From Chloroflexia bacterium (GTDB taxonomy: Bacteria > Chloroflexota > Chloroflexia > Thermomicrobiales > JALYUS01), in NCBI GenBank assembly GCA_025928215.1, contig JAICJW010000141.1:1-10010 (forward strand): a stretch of 10,010 nt of DNA. Direction: 5' to 3'. Position 1 is the stretch's first letter, and each line of letters begins with the position of its first letter. Shown here in pieces: positions 6,006-10,010 of this stretch. The translations under genes and the position numbers were made by a program. The notes below the pieces were generated by a model. It was not told the origin of the DNA. It saw only the letters and a list, made by a program, of their open reading frames with translations, and searched no databases.

Positions 6006-8126
6006 CTACTCCACCGCGGTCGGCGGCCCGACAGGTTGAGGCACCGGCAGCGGAATACGCCGCGCTGCCCGCAGACAGAACCCGCCGCCGCCGATGAGCA
6101 AGCCGATAGCTGCGATCATCCCCGCGTAGATGCTGGCAGAGAGTGCCCCGGGCAGCCGCGCGTCGTGCAGCATCACCGGCCACCAGTCGAGCAGATGGGG
6201 GAATTCGGGATAGTTTGACCAGAACCAGACATTCCGGGGTGTCGCCGGCACGGGCGGGAAAAGAACGGCTTCCTCCGCCGTCATCGGCACACCGTCTGCC
6301 CAGAGTTCAAGATTGTTGACGAAAATACCGAGATTCTCATTGCGGTCGCTCACCCCGGACTGCGCCGGATTCCACGTCGGTGTACTGATCGCGAGGCGTG
6401 TGCCGGCGGCGTGCAGCATGGCGGATGGAATGTCATAGGCGAGGATAAACCCCTCATTGTCGGGGGCAATGGACAGGCGATCAACGGGAGGAAGCGTCTG
6501 CGTGCCGAGGGTAAGCGTTACCGGAGTCGCGGTCGCGCGCAGCGCGGTGGGGCGGTGGTCGAAATAGGTCAGTTTGATATGCAGCGCCGTGCCGCTCTTC
6601 GGATGGAGAGCGATCACCGCCTGTCCATACGTCCAGCGGGGGAAATGCGCGGCATGCTCCCCTTCAGCCGGCGCGAATCCCTGGTCGAGGAGAAAGGTGT
6701 TCGTCGCCGGGTGCTGCTCCTTCCACCACGCGGCGAAGCGGCTACGGGTGGTTCGCGCGGCAATCGCGATGGGGGATTGCGATGGCGTGAAGTAACGGGC
6801 TTGATCGCTGGTGCTGGTAAGGATCGGCACATCGAAACTGACCGCGATGGCGAGGAATTGCACGCCAATCCCGATGAGCAGGAGCGCCGTCGCTCCCGCG
6901 CGTGCCGCCGTCTTTGCCACTCCCCAGCCGGGAATCAGCAGGCGATTCAGGACCGGTAAAGCTGGCAACAGAAGCCATGGCATGACGATCAGCAAATAGC
7001 GCGGCCCCCATGACCCGTCGCCATGCCAGTATTGCAGCCGGGCATAAAAAAGCAGATTGATCGCCGCCGCGCTGAGAATGGCAATCCCATCGCGCGGGAA
7101 TCGCCGGACGAAGGGTACGAACCCGATCAGGGCGAAAAGGAGCGGTGGCGCGTACCAGATGATCCCTTTCCCACTACTATAGAGGAGGCCATGGAGGCCG
7201 GTTGCCAGCGGTGTGGTAAAGACATTCGGGTTGTCCCCATACCCGGTTGTGAAGGGGCTGCCATACAACCAGCCGTCATAGAGGAGGAGACCGACGACGG
7301 GGAATACGAATCCCCCGATCCACCACGCACCCCGGCTCACCAGAGTTCGCCATTGCCGCCATGCGCGTACCTCCCGGAACGACGAGAAGACCGTCAGGAA
7401 CAGGTACAGCGCCAGCACCGGCACAAAGAGCGCCGCGTGAATCTTCACGAAGAGCGATGATCCCAGCACAAGCCCCGACCCCGCGAAGAGAATCGCCCGC
7501 CGACGATCCGTTGTGGTGCTGCTCGTTGCCTGCCGCATCAGGAAAAAAGCGAGCAACACGAGCAATGCGGTCAGCGGCTCAGCGAAGAAGGTCCGGGCCT
7601 GAATGAGCGCGAACGTCGCCATGCCGAAGCAGACCGCGAGCGCCACACCGACCCGCGCCCGATAGCCGAAGGCGAGCGCGAGCGCGAAGAGCAGCGCGGC
7701 CGTCGCCGCCGTGACAAAGCCATTGAACGTCAGGACGACGAACCGGCTGAGATAGACGGCATAGGCTGATCCGCCAAGCGCGCCGACCGCACGGCCCGCC
7801 CAATACCACGGGAGCGCGAGGAATGGCTGGCCCGGCGCGTAACTCGTCGGTCGAAGCCCGTGCTTGCTCGGCGCGGCGCTCTCGACGATCCCCCAGACAT
7901 CGGGCGAAACGAGTGGTTCGCCGTGGAGCGCGATCCCATCTGTCATCTGGTACAGCGTCTCTTCGTCTCGGGCATAGATATGTCCGCTCATGAGGAGGAG
8001 GAAAAATGCGGCGGCAAGGAGGAAGGCGCTCGCGATCCATAAACGGTCGCGTCGTCTCGTGGTTGTCATATTGATGGACGCCGGCGCTGCGCCAAACGGC
8101 GACGCTTGTTCTTCGGTCAGATTCAT
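6006..8126 (-). CDS. Multi-pass membrane glycosyltransferase, GT-C (GT39/ArnT-like) fold
   Basis: A 706-residue polytopic protein likely to transfer a sugar from a lipid-phosphate donor on the outer side of the cytoplasmic membrane. The ATG at 8126 is preferred because AGGAG lies 4 nt upstream; the in-frame ATGs at 8162 and 8069 have no such site. The first helix (about 29-48) leads into a loop with Y-A-R-D54-E55-E56, the position of the acidic catalytic residue in GT-C enzymes. Many further hydrophobic segments follow up to about residue 460, with landmarks TFFAEPL (179-185), YSSGKGIIWYAPPLL (316-330) and WHGDGSWGPRY (367-377), a pattern seen in family-39-like transferases. Residues about 470-670 form a soluble, beta-looking extracytoplasmic domain, then a last helix (about 675-700). 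The adjacent DPMS-like gene is the natural source of its donor. Acceptor (protein, glycan or lipid) is unknown. Confidence 0.8.
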   Translation of the reverse strand: MNLTEEQASPFGAAPASINMTTTRRRDRLWIASAFLLAAAFFLLLMSGHIYARDEETLYQMTDGIALHGEPLVSPDVWGIVESAAPSKHGLRPTSYAPGQPFLALPWYWAGRAVGALGGSAYAVYLSRFVVLTFNGFVTAATAALLFALALAFGYRARVGVALAVCFGMATFALIQARTFFAEPLTALLVLLAFFLMRQATSSTTTDRRRAILFAGSGLVLGSSLFVKIHAALFVPVLALYLFLTVFSSFREVRAWRQWRTLVSRGAWWIGGFVFPVVGLLLYDGWLYGSPFTTGYGDNPNVFTTPLATGLHGLLYSSGKGIIWYAPPLLFALIGFVPFVRRFPRDGIAILSAAAINLLFYARLQYWHGDGSWGPRYLLIVMPWLLLPALPVLNRLLIPGWGVAKTAARAGATALLLIGIGVQFLAIAVSFDVPILTSTSDQARYFTPSQSPIAIAARTTRSRFAAWWKEQHPATNTFLLDQGFAPAEGEHAAHFPRWTYGQAVIALHPKSGTALHIKLTYFDHRPTALRATATPVTLTLGTQTLPPVDRLSIAPDNEGFILAYDIPSAMLHAAGTRLAISTPTWNPAQSGVSDRNENLGIFVNNLELWADGVPMTAEEAVLFPPVPATPRNVWFWSNYPEFPHLLDWWPVMLHDARLPGALSASIYAGMIAAIGLLIGGGGFCLRAARRIPLPVPQPVGPPTAVE

Positions 8127-8294
8127 CGCGCTCCTATGGTCCCTGGCGATCAGCCACGCCATTTCTGGCGGCGATTGCCGGTCATTCTGCGGCGCGCCGG
8201 CGGTGGATGCAACCGCGCGGCCCGCTCCTTCTCACGTCTGGGGGAGAATCATGCATCGCGTTTGGGGAATTCCCTCTCATTAAAGGAGCAGAAG

Positions 8295-8324
8295 AATCGT
8301 CGTCGTCGTAGGGGGTGTGGATAA
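8295..8324 (-). promoter_or_regulatory. DnaA box, G5/C5 spacer and trinucleotide repeat (possible basal unwinding element)
   Basis: Read on the minus strand, a perfect TTATCCACA (8324-8316) is followed by CCCCC (8315-8311), then TACGACGACGACGATTC (8310-8294 region), which contains four CGT/ACG repeats (8298-8309 on the plus strand). The order box, short GC-rich run, triplet repeat matches the layout of the unwinding element described for Bacillus subtilis. The triplet itself differs: known DnaA-trios have A as the middle base on the bound strand, and most repeats here do not. Confidence 0.4.
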
Positions 8325-8387
8325 CGTGGAAAACCCATCTTTTGCCGTGCTGGTAAGCAAAATTGGCATCCCCAAATCGGTCGAGGA

Positions 8388-8420
8388 GTTATCCACCTAT
8401 CCACACCGCCCGTGGATAAC
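8388..8420. promoter_or_regulatory. Inverted pair of DnaA boxes with a nested third box
   Basis: GTTATCCAC (8388-8396) and GTGGATAAC (8412-8420) form a perfect 9-bp inverted repeat, giving boxes TTATCCACC on the plus strand (8389-8397) and TTATCCACG on the minus strand (8411-8419). CTATCCACA (8397-8405), one mismatch from consensus, starts on the last base of the first box. Confidence 0.7.
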
Positions 8421-8521
8421 CCGGTAATTCACCGCAATCGTGGGGATGACATGCCGCGCTCTCCGCCACGCATCCACAGCGGGCCGGGCAGTCCCCATTT
8501 TGCCCACTCGCTGCACACGGA

Positions 8522-8571
8522 TTATCCACAAAGTGGGCGACTTATCCACCGAAAATGGCCGGTTATCCCCA
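8522..8571 (+). promoter_or_regulatory. Three co-directional DnaA boxes at two-turn spacing
   Basis: TTATCCACA (8522-8530), TTATCCACC (8542-8550) and TTATCCCCA (8563-8571, one mismatch) lie in the same orientation with starts 20 and 21 bp apart, close to two helical turns, so bound DnaA molecules would face the same side. The relatively AT-rich segment 8581-8640 follows immediately to the right. Confidence 0.75.
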
Positions 8572-8678
8572 GAACGTGTGGAAAGATATGTTCTACGATT
8601 CGTGCATGCTCTGGTCAAATGAATGCGTACGTACTATGCTCTTGGGGGTAGGGCCGCGCGTAGAACAGGTGAACCGAC

Positions 8679-8747
8679 TTATCCACCGCCTGAATTGTCC
8701 ACAAACAGACGGTGCGTATGTGGATAAGGCGGGGGCATTGTGGACAG
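8679..8747. promoter_or_regulatory. Right-hand DnaA box group
   Basis: Contains TTATCCACC (8679-8687, plus), TTGTCCACA (8695-8703, plus; one mismatch, and the form common in actinobacterial origins), TTATCCACA (8719-8727, minus) and the weaker CTGTCCACA (8739-8747, minus; two mismatches). The box at 8679 shares the 14-mer CGACTTATCCACCG with the one at 8542. The group ends 53 bp before the cupin start codon, so DnaA could also affect that promoter. Confidence 0.7.
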
Positions 8748-8799
8748 CGATTCGTGATAGAATGCGGCCACGATTCGGACAAGAGAAGGGGGTGCAGAA

Positions 8800-9249
8800 A
8801 TGCAGCGCGAGACTGATCCGGGACCCGCTTCGCAACCGCTCGGTTTCCGAACAGAGATGATGAATCGGAAGGATTTGCCCCGGTTCAAGCCATTGCCCGG
8901 TATCGAGATGGAGGTCTTCAGTGGCGGGCGGGCGATGATGAATTTCGTCATCATCGAACCGGGCGGCATTGTCGGCTGGCATAGTCATCCCCACGAGCAA
9001 TGCGGCACGGTCATCGCGGGGGAGATCCATCTGCGCGTCGGTACGGAGGATGCCGAACCCTGGGTGTTACATGTGGGCGATGTCTATGCGATTGCCCCGA
9101 ACACGCCCCACAGCGCGACGGTCGGGCCGGAGGGAGTAACGGCCCTCGATATTTTCGCGCCGCCGCGTGAGGACTACATCGCGCAGGCGATGGGTGGGCG
9201 GGACACCGCCGAGGGGACCTATCTCGCGGGATCACCGCCGCAATCGTAA
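8800..9249 (+). CDS. Single-domain cupin protein (cupin_2)
   Basis: A 149-residue cytosolic beta-barrel protein, probably metal-binding. The ATG at 8800 is supported by AAGGGGG about 8 nt upstream; the ATG pair at codons 20-21 has only a weak ACAGAG ahead of it. Cupin motif 1 is GGIVGWHSHPHEQCGTVIAGE (split here as G55-G56, then H61, H63, H65, Q67 and G74), giving likely ligands His61, His63 and Gln67 or His65. Motif 2 is GDVYAIAPNTPHSA (93-106) with His104 as the last ligand. Its size and motif spacing resemble small one-domain cupins such as KdgF-like sugar-acid proteins, but no neighbouring sugar-acid genes support that role. It is the first gene right of the origin-like region and is followed 66 bp later by a small gene on the same strand, possibly one transcript. 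Confidence 0.88.
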   Translation: MQRETDPGPASQPLGFRTEMMNRKDLPRFKPLPGIEMEVFSGGRAMMNFVIIEPGGIVGWHSHPHEQCGTVIAGEIHLRVGTEDAEPWVLHVGDVYAIAPNTPHSATVGPEGVTALDIFAPPREDYIAQAMGGRDTAEGTYLAGSPPQS

Positions 9250-9315
9250 GGGCGGGGCGCGACGGACGCGGACGGTCCATCGGCAGTGCGTTGAGAAAGG
9301 GTAAGGGGAAAGCGG

Positions 9316-9570
9316 ATGTACGAAGTGGGAACGCGGGTGATTGTCATGAGCCGGGGGCGCATCTCCGTGGGCGATATCGTTGGAGTACATGGCGACGAGT
9401 CACAGCCGGGCTACGATGTGCAGTTCGGTGAATTCCGCACCGTCACCTACGATACCCGCTCGGTGATTCGCTACACCGCCGGCCGGTTCGATGCGCTCAA
9501 CAATGCGCTGGATGCGATCTTCGCCGGATTCCAGTCCGAGGATGGCGCGAAAAAGGCCCTTCGGAAATAA
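9316..9570 (+). CDS. Small unrecognised protein, beta-rich N-terminus and helical C-terminus
   Basis: An 84-residue protein starting at ATG 9316, with AAGGGGAAAGCGG upstream (GGGG about 8 nt from the start). Residues 1-54 alternate hydrophobic and polar residues with several Gly/Asp turns (VGTRVIVMSRGRISVGDIVGV, then DVQF and FRTVTYDTRSVIRYT), suggesting a small SH3- or Tudor-like barrel. Residues 57-84 (FDALNNALDAIFAGFQ...KKALRK) look like one amphipathic helix with a basic end. I do not recognise a family. Codon use and reading-frame quality look like those of real genes, and it probably shares a transcript with the cupin gene. A strong hairpin at 9608-9638 follows. Confidence 0.75.
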   Translation: MYEVGTRVIVMSRGRISVGDIVGVHGDESQPGYDVQFGEFRTVTYDTRSVIRYTAGRFDALNNALDAIFAGFQSEDGAKKALRK

Positions 9571-9607
9571 CGCATGCGTCGCAGCACGCGAAAAAAACCG
9601 AGCGATG

Positions 9608-9638
9608 GTGAGACCCGGCCGAACCGGCCGGGTCTCAC
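9608..9638. terminator. Hairpin terminator between convergent genes
   Basis: GTGAGACCCGGCC (9608-9620) pairs perfectly with 9626-9638 over 13 bp around a GAACC loop. It lies 37 bp after the stop of the plus-strand gene and 12 bp after that of the minus-strand gene. On the minus strand a T7 tract (9597-9591) follows, but 10 nt beyond the stem; on the plus strand there is no T tract. It probably serves both converging transcripts, with imperfect form for each. Confidence 0.75.
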
Positions 9639-9650
9639 GGTGCGGACCGC

Positions 9651-10010
9651 TTACCGATGGTCGTCCAGGTCACGGGTAACCGCCGGGGCGGTCGTGGCCG
9701 GGGCGCCCAGGACATGCACGTTACTGCCGCCGGGGGCTGCGGCCGGCGCGGCAGCCGGCGCGCTCGAAGTATTGAGCGCCGTCGCGTAGCCTGCTACCGG
9801 GGCGGCGGGCGCCGGGGCGGGGGCTGCGGCGGGCGCTGCTGCCACCGGGGCGGATACTGGAGCGCTGGTGGCAACCGTCGGCGGTGTGACTTCCTTCACC
9901 CGGTAGGGAGGCCCAAGGACGATCGGGTTGCCATTCGGCGCAACGACGGTGTAGTTGGGGTTAACGACGCCGGTGCCGTATGGAAAGCCGAAGGCGGGAT
10001 TGAAGCCGAG
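9651..10010 (-). CDS. Ala/Pro-rich protein of unknown function, C-terminal part (runs off the right edge)
   Basis: The frame is open from the window edge to TAA at 9651-9653, giving the last 119 residues. It starts with LGFNPAFGFPYGTGVVNPNY, rich in Gly, Asn and aromatic residues, then a stretch with VVAPNGNPIVLGPPYRVKEV. From about residue 44 it becomes a low-complexity Ala/Pro/Val region with repeated APA units, ending SNVHVLGAP...VTRDLDDHR. The frame extends past the internal GTG at 9899 without a stop, so that codon is not the start. Composition suggests an exported or cell-surface protein with a flexible tail, similar in style to the lipoprotein linkers at the left of the window. The N-terminus, which would show a signal peptide or domain, is outside the window, so no function is assigned. 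Confidence 0.65.
   Translation of the reverse strand, partial: LGFNPAFGFPYGTGVVNPNYTVVAPNGNPIVLGPPYRVKEVTPPTVATSAPVSAPVAAAPAAAPAPAPAAPVAGYATALNTSSAPAAAPAAAPGGSNVHVLGAPATTAPAVTRDLDDHR

Larger units (their letters stand above)
8127..8799. other. oriC: Putative chromosomal replication origin (oriC-like region with clustered DnaA boxes)
   Basis: This 673-bp gene-free stretch lies between divergently transcribed genes. From 8316 to 8747 it holds seven copies of the 8-mer TTATCCAC on either strand: TTATCCACA three times (8316, 8522, 8719), TTATCCACC three times (8389, 8542, 8679) and TTATCCACG once (8411). Three more sites differ from TTATCCACA at one base (8397, 8563, 8695). Chance alone predicts about 0.01-0.02 copies of the 8-mer in this span at equal base frequencies. 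The least GC-rich part of the core is 8581-8640 (35 of 60 bases A/T by hand count); a milder AT-leaning stretch is at 8262-8297. Known bacterial origins combine DnaA-box clusters with an unwinding element. dnaA and its usual neighbours are absent here, so a plasmid or secondary origin, or a DnaA-titration site, remains possible. Confidence 0.75.

Noticed and set aside
5932..6183. N-terminal extension of the family 2 glycosyltransferase
   Set aside because: The extra residues are Arg/Ala-rich, overlap the end of the upstream gene, and lack a ribosome site, while GTG at 5931 has a very good one.
8397..8660. Short open frames inside the origin-like region on both strands
   Set aside because: They overlap each other and the DnaA boxes, have no good ribosome site and no protein-like composition.
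8316..8747. CRISPR array or iteron array
   Set aside because: The repeats are 9-mers in both orientations with irregular spacing and match the DnaA box, so they are neither CRISPR repeats nor regular iterons.
8734..8763. Promoter for the cupin gene with -10 TAGAAT at 8758-8763
   Set aside because: The -10 is plausible but the corresponding -35 position (8735-8740) reads GCATTG, so the pair is not convincing.

Overview
The window looks like chromosomal DNA from a high-GC bacterium, most likely Chloroflexota near the Thermomicrobia/Sphaerobacter group. That placement is an inference. It rests on two lipoproteins with long Ala/Thr/Ser/Pro linkers leading into a KRGGGGTL-type solute-binding-protein start, together with high GC and compact, good ribosome binding sites. 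No rRNA, tRNA, transposase, phage gene or CRISPR array is visible.

Layout. Positions 32-4296 (minus strand) hold two tandem, clearly paralogous peptide/oligopeptide-type ABC transporter substrate-binding lipoproteins. The upstream copy ends in a textbook hairpin terminator (2271-2304). Positions 4297-4832 carry no convincing gene, only one strong hairpin (4691-4725). A 68-residue two-helix membrane protein follows on the plus strand (4833-5039). Positions 5185-8126 (minus strand) hold a probable two-gene unit: a large GT-C-like multi-pass membrane glycosyltransferase, then a DPMS-like family 2 glycosyltransferase. The simplest model is that the second makes a polyprenyl-phosphate sugar that the first uses outside the membrane.

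Positions 8127-8799 are non-coding and hold the most notable feature. Seven copies of the TTATCCAC core of the DnaA box, on both strands, plus three one-mismatch boxes and a few weaker ones, lie within about 430 bp. Genes to the left run leftward and genes to the right run rightward. This is the signature of a replication origin, probably oriC, but dnaA, dnaN, rpmH, gyrB and parAB are all absent from the window. The outermost left box is followed by a G5 run and a trinucleotide repeat, resembling a bacterial basal unwinding element. A separate pair of DnaA-like boxes sits about 3.2 kb to the left (5072-5089).

Right of the origin are a single-domain cupin (8800-9249) and an unrecognised 84-residue protein (9316-9570), both on the plus strand. 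A strong hairpin (9608-9638) then separates them from a convergent, Ala/Pro-rich protein that runs off the right edge (9651-10010, minus strand).
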